DNA of 64,000 bases, taken from positions 682,001 through 746,000 of the forward strand of contig JAPZUC010000002.1 of NCBI GenBank assembly GCA_027533455.1, in the 5' to 3' direction. Below, one piece after another: positions 21,669 to 37,016 of this stretch (position 1 is its first letter; the number at the start of each line of letters is the position of its first letter). The notes beneath the pieces are model-generated. The model was not told the DNA's origin and ran no database searches. It saw only the letters and a list, made by a program, of their open reading frames with translations. The stretch is from Porphyrobacter sp. GTDB taxonomy: Bacteria > Pseudomonadota > Alphaproteobacteria > Sphingomonadales > Sphingomonadaceae. The position numbers and the translations under genes are program-made.

Positions 21669-22151
21669 GTGGCGGTGATCCGCCCCTACCGCGACAGCGA
21701 TGCCGAAGCGATAGCTGCGCTGACACTGGCAGCGATCCGGCAGACGGCTTTGCGCGCCTATTCGCCCGTGCAGGTTGCAGCATGGTCCGCGCGGTTTTCG
21801 GTTGCGCGGGTGTTGGAGTGGGCCGCCAACGGCCATGTGATCCTCGTGGCGGGGGGCGATGCCGACCAGCCCATTGCCTACACCGTGCTGGAAGATGGCG
21901 GGCATCTCGACATGCTCTATTGCCACCCCGATCACACTGGCAGGGGCCTCGGCCTTGCCCTGCTGGCCAAGGCCGAAGCAGCGGCGCACCAACAGGGCGT
22001 TACCCGGCTCTTCACCGAGGCGAGCGAACTTGCCCGGCCAGTTTTCGCGCGCGCCGGCTATGCCGTGCTTCACCGGTGGGACTTCCCGATCGCGTTTGAG
22101 GGGGGCGAGGTCGCCATTCACAATTACGCCATGGAAAAGCACCTCGGCTGA
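21669..22151 (+). CDS. GNAT-family N-acetyltransferase
   Basis: A 160-residue acyl-CoA-dependent transferase of the GNAT fold. Recognisable elements are the N-terminal VIRPYRDSDAEAIAALTL, motif A with the pyrophosphate-binding loop CHPDHTGRGLGLALL, and the late strand/helix RLFTEASELARPVFARAGYAVLHR. The acceptor substrate is not predictable. It uses a GTG start at 21669, seven bases after the DUF4170 gene, and is probably co-transcribed with it. Downstream is a convergent gap holding a parS-like sequence. Confidence 0.88.
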   Translation: MAVIRPYRDSDAEAIAALTLAAIRQTALRAYSPVQVAAWSARFSVARVLEWAANGHVILVAGGDADQPIAYTVLEDGGHLDMLYCHPDHTGRGLGLALLAKAEAAAHQQGVTRLFTEASELARPVFARAGYAVLHRWDFPIAFEGGEVAIHNYAMEKHLG

Positions 22152-22160
22152 ATCGCGCCC

Positions 22161-22182
22161 CGATGTTTCACGCGAAACATCG
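22161..22182. other. parS-like ParB-binding site
   Basis: The core TGTTTCACGCGAAACA (22164-22179) differs from the broadly conserved chromosomal parS consensus TGTTTCACGTGAAACA at one central base. The surrounding bases extend the arms to CGATGTTTC and GAAACATCG (nine exact pairs). It lies in a convergent intergenic region, so it is not constrained by coding. ParB binding is inferred from sequence only. Confidence 0.6.
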
Positions 22183-22316
22183 TTCTGGAAGGGGGCGAAC
22201 CGGGGCCTAAGGCGGGTCTAAGGTGGATCGAGGTGCGGTTGATGCAGGTCTGGAGGCCGGCGAGGCCTAACCTGCGGGAGGGACGATTCGACCACCCTCC
22301 TTTTTTTACCAATCGC

Positions 22317-22601
22317 CTACCGCAGCGCCGCCGCAGCCGCCGCAGCAATCGCGACCAGCGCCAGCGCCATCCGCGTCCTGCGGCCCGAGCGGCGGCCGCG
22401 CCACTGATCTTCTTCGAGCCACCACTTTCCCTTGCCATCGGTCTTGACGATGTCGAGCCCCTTCAGCCGCTCGAAAGCGCGCTGGCGGCTCGGCCGGGCA
22501 GGAGAATAGGGAATTGCGTCCGCCATGCTTACAGCGCCGGCATCAAGGAAATGCTCGGCCACCTTGCGCTCGGCAATCGGCCTCACCGGAACACCGGCCA
22601 T
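22317..22601 (-). CDS. Hypothetical protein with C-terminal membrane segment
   Basis: The 94-residue protein has a soluble first two thirds with a winged-helix-like look (RAFERLKGLDIVKTDGKGKWWLEEDQW). A basic stretch (RGRRSGRRTR) follows, then a hydrophobic C-terminal tail (MALALVAIAAAAAAALR), so it may be a tail-anchored membrane protein. It lies 21 bases upstream of the greA stop-codon end, on the same strand, and is probably read from the greA transcript. I do not recognise the family. Coding pattern and the clear domain-like layout make a real gene likely. Confidence 0.6.
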   Translation of the reverse strand: MAGVPVRPIAERKVAEHFLDAGAVSMADAIPYSPARPSRQRAFERLKGLDIVKTDGKGKWWLEEDQWRGRRSGRRTRMALALVAIAAAAAAALR

Positions 22602-22622
22602 CCTGCGCCCCCTGCTTCAGTG

Positions 22623-23099
22623 TCAGATGAATTCGATTTTCTCGACGTGGTAGAACTTCTCGCCCGAAGGAACCGTCACCTCGATATCGTCACCCACCTG
22701 CTTGCCGATCAGCGCGCGCGCCAGCGGCGAATTGTACGAAATCCGCCCCTTCTTCGCATCAGCTTCAGTCTGGCCGACGATCTGGTAACGGATCGGCGCG
22801 TCGTTCTCGTCCAGCAGTGTGATGGTCGCGCCGAACACGATCCTGTCGCCCGAAAGCGTGGTGGGATCAATGATCTGCGCCCGGCTGACCATGTGCTCGA
22901 TCTCGCCGATCATGGCTTCGACCTGGCCCTGGCGTTCCTTGGCGGCGTGATATTCGGCGTTTTCCGAAAGATCGCCGTGCGCCCGCGCTTCCTCGATCGC
23001 CTCGACGATCTTTGGGCGTTCGTCGCGCAGGACCTTGAGGTCGGCGGTGAGCCGCTCGTAACCCTCGGCCAGCATCGGGACTTTTTCCATCGTCGCCAT
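22623..23099 (-). CDS. greA: Transcription elongation factor GreA
   Basis: GreA enters the RNA polymerase secondary channel and triggers cleavage of backtracked RNA. The ATG at 23099 gives 158 residues, the standard length; the longer open frame has no homology upstream. The coiled-coil tip carries the acidic catalytic motif [13 protein letters not shown], and the C-terminal domain has [23 protein letters not shown] and [15 protein letters not shown]. It follows carB on the same strand after about 130 bases. Confidence 0.97.
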   Translation of the reverse strand: MATMEKVPMLAEGYERLTADLKVLRDERPKIVEAIEEARAHGDLSENAEYHAAKERQGQVEAMIGEIEHMVSRAQIIDPTTLSGDRIVFGATITLLDENDAPIRYQIVGQTEADAKKGRISYNSPLARALIGKQVGDDIEVTVPSGEKFYHVEKIEFI

Positions 23100-23227
23100 A
23101 ACTTTCGTCTTTCCGTCGGTCGTGTCGTGCCCTGCCTGTTCAAGGAAAAAGAGAGGTTTGAACGCCGTCCTGTTGCACGACGTCAATCACTCTCGATTTC
23201 AGGGAGCCAAGGCAGAGGGACTTTTAG

Positions 23228-26553
<3,326 letters not shown>

Positions 26554-26554
<1 letters not shown>

Positions 26555-26907
26555 TAGGGAGCCTTGAAGCTGATAAACAAGGGGAAACCTTCTTTCTGCG
26601 CGTTCGTCAGAATGCAGTCGATGACCGTCTCGTTTCCGGGGGCGATGTTTACACGTGAGCGCGGACCGGTGTGCCCCATCTCAGCGGTGAACTCGCTGGC
26701 ACCGCACTTGCGGATCAAAGCTGAGCTCGACGTCCGGACGGCGGATTCTTCGTCAGTCTTTTTCACGACATCTTCTAGGGTCTGCGCCCTACTCTCGACT
26801 TCCAGAACCGGTGATAGGGGCTCGGTTGAGCCAAATGACTGGCCGATAAGCCAAGCCCCCGATGTTACCACCGAACCGGCTGCGAAGGCGATCAAGGCGG
26901 GCCTCAC
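26554..26907 (-). CDS. Small exported or membrane-anchored protein between carA and carB
   Basis: A GTG at 26907 overlaps the carA stop as GTGA, and the TAA shares its last base with the carB ATG (TAATG). The 117-residue product begins with a hydrophobic segment ([19 protein letters not shown]), either a signal peptide or an anchor, so the rest would be periplasmic. Two cysteines (in IRKCGASEF and VIDCILTNA) could form a disulfide. I recognise no family. The open frame extends upstream into carA, but the overlap start is the natural one. The coupling to car genes is seen directly; any functional link to carbamoyl phosphate is unproven. Confidence 0.65.
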
Positions 26908-28085
26908 CCCAGCCCCCCTACAAACTTCTCGAACAGGTAGAAACTGTCCTGCGGCCCCGGCGATGCCTCGGGATGATACTGCACCGCGAAGGCCTTCTTG
27001 CCCTTGAGCGCGATGCCGCAATTCGTCCCGTCGAAGAGCGAGACATGGGTCTGCTCGACATTCTCAGGCAGCGTGCTCGCGTCCACCGCAAAGCCGTGGT
27101 TCATCGAGGTGATCTCGACGAGGCCGGTGGTCTCGCCCCAGCCCTCGCCCACGCGCTGCACGGGGTGGTTTGCGCCGCGGTGGCCCTGATGCATCTTGAT
27201 CGTCTTCGCACCCGCGGCGAGCGCGAGCATCTGGTGGCCGAGGCAGATGCCGAACAGCGGCACGTCCGCATCGAGCAGCGCCTTGATCACCGGCACGGCA
27301 TATTCGCCCGTCGCCGCCGGATCGCCCGGGCCGTTGCTCAGGAACACGCCGTCGGGCGCCAGAGCCATCACCTCGTCAAACGACGTCTTCGCCGGAACCA
27401 CCGTCACCCGCGCGCCGGCCTTCACCAGATTGCGGAAGATATTGTCCTTGGAGCCATAGTCGATCGCGACCACGTGCGGCTTGGCATCGAACACCGCGCG
27501 GCCATAGCCCTTGCCGAGCGTCCAGTAGCCGCCCTCCCAGCCCTCGTGCTTGTCGCGCGTCACGCGGATGGCGAGGTCCATGCCCTCCAGCCCCGGCCAC
27601 TCCTGCGCACGCTTGACCAGCGCGGGTATATCGAACTTGCCGTCCGGCGCATGGGCGATCACCGCGTTGGGTGCGCCAGTCTGGCGGATGCGGCGGGTGA
27701 GCGCGCGGGTGTCGATGCCCGCAAGCCCGATCTTGCCGTTGCGCACCATCCAGTCAGCGAACCGCTCGATACTGCGGAAGTTGCTAGGCTCGGTCACGTC
27801 CTCGCGCACCACGCAGCCGACCGCGCCTTCAACCTTGCTTTCAATGTCTTCGCCATTCGCACCGACATTGCCGATATGCGGGAAGGTGAAGGTGACGATC
27901 TGCCCGGCGTAGGAAGGATCGGTCATCACCTCCTGATAGCCGGTCATGGCGGTGTTGAAGCACACCTCGCCCACCGACGATCCCACGGCTCCGAAGCCCC
28001 GGCCCCAGACGACAGTGCCATCAGCCAGCACAAGGACTCCGGTCGCGCCTGCAGGTTGCGCGCGGGTGGATGCGGGGTCGGCCAT
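26904..28085 (-). CDS. carA: Carbamoyl-phosphate synthase small (glutaminase) subunit
   Basis: Hydrolyses glutamine and channels ammonia to CarB. From the ATG at 28085, preceded by GGAG, the product has 393 residues. The N-terminal domain contains TGVLVLADGTVVWGRGFGA and GEVCFNTAMTGYQEVMTDPSY. The class I amidotransferase domain has the nucleophile in PLFGICLGHQML and the histidine/glutamate pair in VQYHPEASPGP. It is divergent from the YqeY-like gene and first in the order carA-small gene-carB. Confidence 0.97.
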   Translation of the reverse strand: MADPASTRAQPAGATGVLVLADGTVVWGRGFGAVGSSVGEVCFNTAMTGYQEVMTDPSYAGQIVTFTFPHIGNVGANGEDIESKVEGAVGCVVREDVTEPSNFRSIERFADWMVRNGKIGLAGIDTRALTRRIRQTGAPNAVIAHAPDGKFDIPALVKRAQEWPGLEGMDLAIRVTRDKHEGWEGGYWTLGKGYGRAVFDAKPHVVAIDYGSKDNIFRNLVKAGARVTVVPAKTSFDEVMALAPDGVFLSNGPGDPAATGEYAVPVIKALLDADVPLFGICLGHQMLALAAGAKTIKMHQGHRGANHPVQRVGEGWGETTGLVEITSMNHGFAVDASTLPENVEQTHVSLFDGTNCGIALKGKKAFAVQYHPEASPGPQDSFYLFEKFVGGLG

Positions 28086-28224
28086 GAGGCGCTCCGTTAC
28101 AGGTAAAGCCAGCGATGTTGCTAAGTTTTGCCCGCTAGGCCCCTCGCCCCCTCGCGTCAACCTAGGCTTGGGCCACTATTTGCGTTAGGGGGCCGCGCAT
28201 CAGTTCAATCCACAGGAAACACCG

Positions 28225-28680
28225 ATGATCCGTGACGATATCAAGGCCGCCACCATCACCGCGATGAAGGCCGGCGAGAAGGACCGCACCGCCGCGCTCC
28301 GCCAGATCAGCGCCAAGATCAAGGACCGCGACATCGAGGAACGCACCGCTGCGGCTCCGGTGGCCGATGATGACGTGCTGGTGACGAGCGTGCTCCAGAA
28401 GATGGCCAAGCAGCGCCGCGAATCGATCGAGATGTATGATGCCGGCGGCCGCGCGGAACTCGCGGCGGTCGAGCGCGCGGAACTCGCCGTGATCGAGGAA
28501 TTCCTGCCGCAGATGATGGACGAAGCCGCCACAAAGGCCGCGATCGAGGCGATCAAGGCAGAGACCGGCGCGTCTTCAATGAACGATATGGGCACGGTGA
28601 TGACCGAACTGCGCACCCGCCACGGCGCGGTGCTCGATGGCAAGCTGGCGAGCACGCTGGTCAAGGCTGCGCTTTCCTAA
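28225..28680 (+). CDS. GatB/YqeY domain-containing protein
   Basis: A 151-residue stand-alone YqeY protein, related to the tail domain of the GatB/GatE amidotransferase subunits that contact tRNA. Landmarks are the N-terminal MIRDDIKAATITAMKAGEKDRTAALRQI, VLQKMAKQRRESIEMYDAGGR, EEFLPQMMDEAATKAAI and the terminal HGAVLDGKLASTLVKAAL. Its cellular role as a free protein is not settled. The gene precedes dnaG and rpoD, an order often seen in alphaproteobacteria. The ATG has AGGAAA upstream. Confidence 0.92.
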   Translation: MIRDDIKAATITAMKAGEKDRTAALRQISAKIKDRDIEERTAAAPVADDDVLVTSVLQKMAKQRRESIEMYDAGGRAELAAVERAELAVIEEFLPQMMDEAATKAAIEAIKAETGASSMNDMGTVMTELRTRHGAVLDGKLASTLVKAALS

Positions 28681-28740
28681 CCACAGACCCGTCCACAGGG
28701 CGCGCTTGAACACTGCCCTAATCCGGCGCACCTAACGCCC

Positions 28741-30612
28741 ATGGCCATCACCCCGCAATGGAAGGACGAGCTGCGTGCGCGGATCACGCTGTCGACGCTT
28801 GTCCAGCGTTCGGTCAAGCTGACACGGGCGGGGCGCGAGTGGAAAGGGTGCTGCCCGTTCCACGAGGAAAAGACGCCCAGCTTCTACGTCAACGACCAGA
28901 AGCAGTTCTACCACTGCTTCGGCTGCGGCGCACATGGCGATGCGATCAGCTGGATGGTGGACCAGCAGGGCCTCCAGTTCATGGACGCCGTCAAGGAGCT
29001 GGCGGGCATGGCCGGGATGGAGGTCCCTGCCCCCGATCCCGTCATGGCCAAGCGCGCCGAACAGCGCGCCAGTCTGATCGACGTGACAGAGGCCGCGCAG
29101 AAATTCTTCGTAACCAGCCTTGCAGGGCCAAGCGGGGGGGCGGCGCGCGACTACCTCCAGCGGCGCGGCTTCTCCCCTCAGATCATGGCCGAATTCGGCT
29201 TCGGCTGGACACCGGATGAGCGGCAGGCGCTGCCCAAGGCGCTGGCCCAATTCGGCGAGGATATGCTCGAAGGCGCAGGGATGCGCGCCGCCAATGAACA
29301 GGGCGAACGGTACGACCGCTTCCGCGGACGGGTGATGCTGCCGATCCAGGACGCGCGCGGGCGGGTGATCGCTTTCGGCGGGCGCATTCTCGACAAGCGG
29401 GACGGCGTGGCGAAGTACCTCAACTCGCCCGACACCGACCTCTTCGACAAGGGCCGCACCCTCTACAACCTCCACCGCGCCGCCCCCGCCTCGCGCCAGT
29501 CAGGTCGGGTCGTGGTCGTCGAAGGCTATATGGACGTGATCGCGCTCGCCAATGCCGGGATTGCCGATGCGGTCGCACCGCTGGGAACTGCGCTCACCGA
29601 AATGCAGCTCGAATTGCTGTGGCGCATGGTCGAGGTGCCGGTCTTGTGCTTCGATGGCGATGCGGCCGGCCAGCGCGCCGCGATGCGGGCGATCACCCGG
29701 GCGCTGCCGATGCTGGCGCCGATGCGCTCGCTCGGGATCGTGCGCTTGCCTGCCGGGCTCGATCCCGACGATCTGATCAAGGTGCAGGGCAAAGCCGCGA
29801 TGGAAAAGCTCCTCGCCGCGCCCGGCAGTCTCATCGATACGCTGTGGGATTTCGAGCGCGACGCCCAGCCTCTCGCCACCCCAGAGGCCAAGGCGGGTTT
29901 GAAGGCGCGGCTGATGGCGCATGTCGAAACCATCGCCGATCCCGAGATCAAGAGCCTTTACCGCCGGGAGCTCGGTGACCGCTTCTCGGCCTTCGCCTAC
30001 CCGCCTCGCGCGGCACGTCCCGCCCCGCAGGCACGCTCGCAGCAGGGCCAGCGCCGGCCGTGGAAGGGAGCCAACTTCGCTCCCCCCGGTCTGTCGGAAG
30101 AGGCGCGCGCGCGGCTTTCCGGCATCATGGCAGGTGGCCAGCGGCAGGGCCTGCTCGACGCGGTTCTGGCGGGCCTTGCCCGCTATCCGCACCAGATCGC
30201 GCGGCACACGGAGTCGCTTTCCGCCCTCGCCCGGCTGACCCCGTCTGTGGCCGCTGAAGTCGAATCGCTCCTCGAACTTGCGGAAACGCTTGATTCGTCC
30301 GCGCCAAACGCCATATGCAACGCGCAAGGCCAACCCGCCCCGTCGGCAGATATCCGCTACGCCTTCATTGACGAAGGCAACGATCCCGACGCTGCGTGCG
30401 AGGAACTGGCTGAAGCTGTGTCGCTGCTGGTCGAAAGGCCTGCACTTGAGGCTGCGCTTGCGGCCACGATCGCGCGTTTCGACAGCGATCCTGATGGATC
30501 GTTTGCCGAGCAGACCCGTTTGCGGACACAGCTCATGGCAGTGGAAGAAAGATTAAAGGCCTTCGGGCGCCGCAAGGCGGCACCTGTGGCAACGGATAGC
30601 GATACCGCCTGA
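28741..30612 (+). CDS. dnaG: DNA primase
   Basis: Synthesises RNA primers at the replication fork. The 623-residue protein has the N-terminal CHC2 zinc finger (GCCPFHEEKTPSF with YHCFGCGAHGDAI), the RNA polymerase core with a TOPRIM fold (VVVEGYMDVIALANAG and VLCFDGDAAGQRAA), and a C-terminal helicase-binding domain after a basic, glutamine/arginine-rich linker (about residues 425-445). The ATG at 28741 lacks a clear Shine-Dalgarno sequence. It is followed by rpoD as in the macromolecular synthesis operon, though rpsU is absent here and a palindrome lies in the dnaG-rpoD gap. Confidence 0.97.
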   Translation: MAITPQWKDELRARITLSTLVQRSVKLTRAGREWKGCCPFHEEKTPSFYVNDQKQFYHCFGCGAHGDAISWMVDQQGLQFMDAVKELAGMAGMEVPAPDPVMAKRAEQRASLIDVTEAAQKFFVTSLAGPSGGAARDYLQRRGFSPQIMAEFGFGWTPDERQALPKALAQFGEDMLEGAGMRAANEQGERYDRFRGRVMLPIQDARGRVIAFGGRILDKRDGVAKYLNSPDTDLFDKGRTLYNLHRAAPASRQSGRVVVVEGYMDVIALANAGIADAVAPLGTALTEMQLELLWRMVEVPVLCFDGDAAGQRAAMRAITRALPMLAPMRSLGIVRLPAGLDPDDLIKVQGKAAMEKLLAAPGSLIDTLWDFERDAQPLATPEAKAGLKARLMAHVETIADPEIKSLYRRELGDRFSAFAYPPRAARPAPQARSQQGQRRPWKGANFAPPGLSEEARARLSGIMAGGQRQGLLDAVLAGLARYPHQIARHTESLSALARLTPSVAAEVESLLELAETLDSSAPNAICNAQGQPAPSADIRYAFIDEGNDPDAACEELAEAVSLLVERPALEAALAATIARFDSDPDGSFAEQTRLRTQLMAVEERLKAFGRRKAAPVATDSDTA

Positions 30613-30643
30613 CCGGCGGTTATGGGATTAACGGGTGGCAAAT

Positions 30644-30661
30644 CCGCTGTGCGCACAGCGG
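30644..30661. repeat. 18-bp perfect palindrome between dnaG and rpoD
   Basis: CCGCTGTGCGCACAGCGG at 30644-30661 is identical to its reverse complement. It lies 33 bases before the rpoD ATG. It has no unpaired loop and no U-tract, which fits a dimeric-protein binding site better than a terminator. The binding protein, if any, is unknown. Confidence 0.55.
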
Positions 30662-30693
30662 CTGGCTACCCCAGAACGGAATGATGCGAGTTT

Positions 30694-32724
<2,031 letters not shown>

Positions 32725-32733
32725 TCGCTTTCG

Positions 32734-32759
32734 AAAAGCCCCGCTCCGGCGTGGTTTTT
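32734..32759 (+). terminator. Rho-independent terminator after rpoD
   Basis: AAAAGCC (32734-32740) pairs with GGTTTTT (32753-32759), one G-T wobble. Inside, after a single mismatch, CGC pairs with GCG around TCCG. The run of five T bases closes the stem and provides the U-tract, ten bases after the rpoD stop. Confidence 0.6.
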
Positions 32760-32774
32760 CACATCCGCGCGGGC

Positions 32775-32957
32775 TTAGCCTTTGCGGTCGGGAAGTTTCT
32801 TGCGCTTGGTGTGGGCGAGGTCCTGAAGCTCCTTCTCACTCATCGATTCAGCCATCTCTTTCGAGGCTCCCTTGAGCTTGGACTTGGGCGTTTCGCTGCG
32901 TTTGGCAGAAAGCGCCGCACCGGCGGCCTTCTGCTGAGCTTTGGACTTGGCGGGCAT
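32775..32957 (-). CDS. DUF3008 family small basic protein
   Basis: A 60-residue, lysine-rich protein (PAKSKAQQKAAGAALSAKR at the start, HTKRKKLPDRKG at the end) that matches the DUF3008 family over its length. The function is unknown; members are small, basic and probably disordered or nucleic-acid associated. The ATG at 32957 has AGGAG eight bases upstream, which is better placed than the in-frame GTG nine bases before it. The gene is convergent with rpoD, their ends separated by a terminator. Confidence 0.8.
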   Translation of the reverse strand: MPAKSKAQQKAAGAALSAKRSETPKSKLKGASKEMAESMSEKELQDLAHTKRKKLPDRKG

Positions 32958-33277
32958 CGCAGGCACTCCTGATGGTTGAGCCGCACCAGGCTAGGCCAAA
33001 CCGCTAAAGCCGCCTTATCCTCCGTCACCCTCATTCATGCGGTTTGGCGTGGCCCTTGCCCCGACGGAATCGCTCGTCGATGTCGGCGATGATCCGCCAT
33101 TTTCGCAATGAAAACTGATGATACCTTGCGACCAGACGCTGTTCACTTGCCGATCAGGACTGGAGCAGACGCCGCGTTGCATCTGCACCGGTACACCGCC
33201 CGATAGGCGACGGATTGTCCTTACCTGCTATGTGAACCCAAGCCCTGCCATCAACGTCCCAATCGTGGAAATCCAAT
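32958..33277. other. Intergenic stretch of about 320 bases, no clear gene
   Basis: On the minus strand an open frame ends at 33031-33033 and reads back for about 39 codons. Its end, KWRIIADIDERFRR followed by GKGHAKPHE, looks protein-like, but I find neither a start codon with a ribosome-binding site nor a family match. It may be a gene remnant or chance. The rest should hold the divergent promoters for the DUF3008 gene and the DUF2059 pseudogene; no convincing promoter hexamers stand out. Confidence 0.4.
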
Positions 33278-33929
33278 ATGCGCCATAGCTTAAGTCTGGC
33301 AGTCCTTGTCGCTCTCCTGACCACTGTTCCATTCACGGCTCAAGCAGGAGCGAATTTGGAAGACAGGGCCGAACTCGACGATGCGCGCGTGATTGTTCAG
33401 GCGGTTGTCCCAGAAGCGCAACGGACCGCCAGCCTGCAGCAGGTCATGAACGTGGTGGGCACACAAATGGTGCAATCGGGGTTGATCGACGAGGAGAGAG
33501 CCCGTGATGGCCAAGATGTTCGAGGAGTTCATGGCCGACCTGCCGGTGCGTCTGCGGCCAGCGATCGATGCCTTTGGGAGCGACATGGCCGATGCCATGA
33601 CCCAGGCTTACATCCGGGAATTCTCGGCGAGAGAATTGCGGGAAGTCCGCAAGTTCGCGGTGTCTTCTGCCGGTACGCATTATCTGGGCGCAAGTATGAA
33701 GATGCTCGAAGACCCGGCTGTCGCTGCGGCCAACAAGCGCTTCCTCGCCACCTTACCGGCGGCGATGGACCAGATCATGGATGATTGGGACCGGCAAGCA
33801 AAGACGTACCTTGCAAAAAAACGGGCAAGCAATAGCGATGGCGAAGCGAGAACCATGATAGTGGACAATCCACCGCCCGCTCCTCCTGCCCCTCCCGTAG
33901 TGCCTGCCCCACCTATGCCGCCGCGGTAA
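33278..33929 (+). pseudogene. Frameshifted DUF2059 domain protein
   Basis: The first frame (from ATG 33278) encodes a signal peptide (SLSLAVLVALLTTVPFTAQA) and the beginning of a DUF2059-type helical protein, ending in sense near QSGLIDEERA. The continuation, MAKMFEEFMADLPVRL through YIREFSARELREVRKFA and MLEDPAVAAANKRFLATL, is in another frame from about 33504. Removing one C from the CCC at 33501-33503 restores one reading frame of about 216 residues with a proline-rich tail. Either the gene is broken, or a sequencing error added a base. A separate start at 33504/33507 with GGAG upstream is possible but would lack the signal peptide. Confidence 0.65.
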
Positions 33930-33949
33930 CGCGAGGGTCCCGGGAAAAC

Positions 33950-35116
33950 TCACCGCCTTCGGAACGGCCACACCAGCTGCCGCATCCAGCCTTCGGGCGC
34001 ACGCTCCCCCGCAATGCCGTAGCCCTCTGGCCAGCGGTTCTCAGGCATATGATAGGTCCCCAACCAGCGGTCGATCATCGGCAGGTGGACAGCGAAATTC
34101 ACGTCGCGCGCTTCGGGTTCCACGCCGTGGTGCCAGTGGTGGAAGCGGGGCATGGCGATCCAGCGTTCAAGCCAGCCCCAGCGCGGGACGAAATTGGCGT
34201 GGATGAACACTGCGTGGAAGCTCACAAGCGCGAGATAGGCATAGACCGCCACCTGGTCGAAGCCCGCCACCAGCAGCGCCAGCAAAACCAGCCCGCGCGT
34301 CACGATCACATCCACCAGATGCAGCCGTGATCCGGCGATCCAGTCCATCACCTCGACCGAATGGTGCACCTTGTGGAAGCGCCACAGGACCGGCACGGCA
34401 TGAAACGCGCGGTGCACGGCATATTGCGCGAGGTCTGCAACCATCACCGCGAGGGCGAACTGCATCACCAGCGGCAGGCTCTGTATCAGATCCTGGACGG
34501 GCGTCACCGCCAGCACGCTCCCCAGAGCCACCGCCGGGGCCAGCACAGCGACACTCATAACCTGTGCGAGCGCGTGGCTAGCGAAGAAATACTGCGTGTC
34601 GGTCAGCCACCCGCGGCGGAAGGCAGCCTGCTCTCGCCGGTGAGGAAAGGCACCCTCCAGCGGCACGAAGACCGCTGCAGTGCTCAGCACGCCCAGCACA
34701 AACCAGTCGATCCCGAGATAGACCGCGCTCGCTCCCCCCCGCGGAATTTCCACGCCTCCTGCACCCAGCAGCAGGGCCGCCCCCGCCAGCGCAAGGCCTG
34801 CGACCCCGAGCGCCTTCTTGCGCCGCAGCAGCATCGAAAGCCCCGCAAACCCCATCGCCGCCAGCAGCGCGACGTCGATGGCGAGCCGCACCAGCGCCAG
34901 CGGATAGCGCCCTCGCAGCTCCGGGAGCGTCAGGTATTGCGGAAAGTGCAGACACAGCACCGCCAGCAGCGCCAGCAGGCCCAGAACGATCCCGAGCAAG
35001 CCGCTCAGCCAGCCTGTGCCGAGATGGCGCGGCCGGTCGTCCGCAAAGAGGCGGGCAAGCCATTGTTCGGCCGTCAGGCGGGGCGAGGGAGCATCCATGC
35101 TCGCGCCATAGCACAT
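33950..35116 (-). CDS. Sterol desaturase/fatty acid hydroxylase superfamily membrane protein
   Basis: The 388-residue polytopic protein has several hydrophobic segments at the N-terminal half and the di-iron histidine clusters of the fatty acid hydroxylase superfamily: HRAFH, HKVHHS, and RFHHWHHG further on. A final histidine lies in GTYHMPENRWPEGYG. Such enzymes hydroxylate or desaturate lipids in the inner membrane; in sphingomonads related proteins act on hopanoids, carotenoids or ornithine lipids, but the substrate here is not evident. The start may be at 35116 or at the ATG 18 bases downstream (35098). It is convergent with the DUF2059 pseudogene. Confidence 0.85.
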   Translation of the reverse strand: MCYGASMDAPSPRLTAEQWLARLFADDRPRHLGTGWLSGLLGIVLGLLALLAVLCLHFPQYLTLPELRGRYPLALVRLAIDVALLAAMGFAGLSMLLRRKKALGVAGLALAGAALLLGAGGVEIPRGGASAVYLGIDWFVLGVLSTAAVFVPLEGAFPHRREQAAFRRGWLTDTQYFFASHALAQVMSVAVLAPAVALGSVLAVTPVQDLIQSLPLVMQFALAVMVADLAQYAVHRAFHAVPVLWRFHKVHHSVEVMDWIAGSRLHLVDVIVTRGLVLLALLVAGFDQVAVYAYLALVSFHAVFIHANFVPRWGWLERWIAMPRFHHWHHGVEPEARDVNFAVHLPMIDRWLGTYHMPENRWPEGYGIAGERAPEGWMRQLVWPFRRR

Positions 35117-35201
35117 CGCCCTTCCCCAGCGGTTAAACCGCCGGTCGAAAAGGCACGCGGCGGGGGTGGAGAATCGCGCCCCCAGCGCCTATAGGGCCGT
35201 C

Positions 35202-35677
35202 ATGCGCATCGCCATCGCCTCAGATCACGCCGCCGTCGACCTCAAAGCCGAACTAGCCGAATGGCTCGTCGAAGAAGGTCACGAGGTTGCCGACCTCGGC
35301 CCGGAACCGGGGCAGAGCGTCGACTATCCCGATTACGGCTACCGCCTTGCCGAGATCATCGCCGAAGGCACGGTCGAATTCGGCGTTGCCCTGTGCGGCA
35401 GCGGGATCGGCATTTCGATCAGCGTCAACCGCCACCCGCAGGTGCGCTGTGCGCTAGTGTCGGAACCACTCTCTGCATCCCTCGCCCGCGAACATAATGA
35501 TGCCAATTGCATCGCTTTGGGCGCGCGGCTCGTAGGGATCGAAATGGCGAAGTCCTGCGTTGCAACATTTCTCGATACAGAATTCGCCGATGCCGGCGAT
35601 CCTGCCGGGCGCCACCAGCGCCGGGTCGGCAAGCTCGGCAAGCCCCCGTTCCAGCCCGATCACATTGAGACCCACCA

Positions 35678-35681
<4 letters not shown>
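35202..35681 (+). CDS. rpiB: Ribose 5-phosphate isomerase B
   Basis: Interconverts ribose 5-phosphate and ribulose 5-phosphate in the pentose phosphate pathway. The ATG at 35202 gives 159 residues; the open frame runs 12 codons further but without homology. RpiB motifs: [29 protein letters not shown], the catalytic cysteine in [15 protein letters not shown], and [17 protein letters not shown]. The product also supplies RibB's substrate, though ribB lies 20 kb away. The stop overlaps the glyA ATG (ATGA), a common arrangement in alphaproteobacteria. Confidence 0.95.
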
Positions 35682-37003
<1,322 letters not shown>

Positions 37004-37016
37004 GGAGCCTTGGGCC

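Noticed and set aside
33031..33150. Short minus-strand gene ending in GKGHAKPHE
   Set aside because: The frame looks protein-like at its end, but no start codon with a ribosome-binding site and no family are recognisable; listed only as part of the intergenic stretch.
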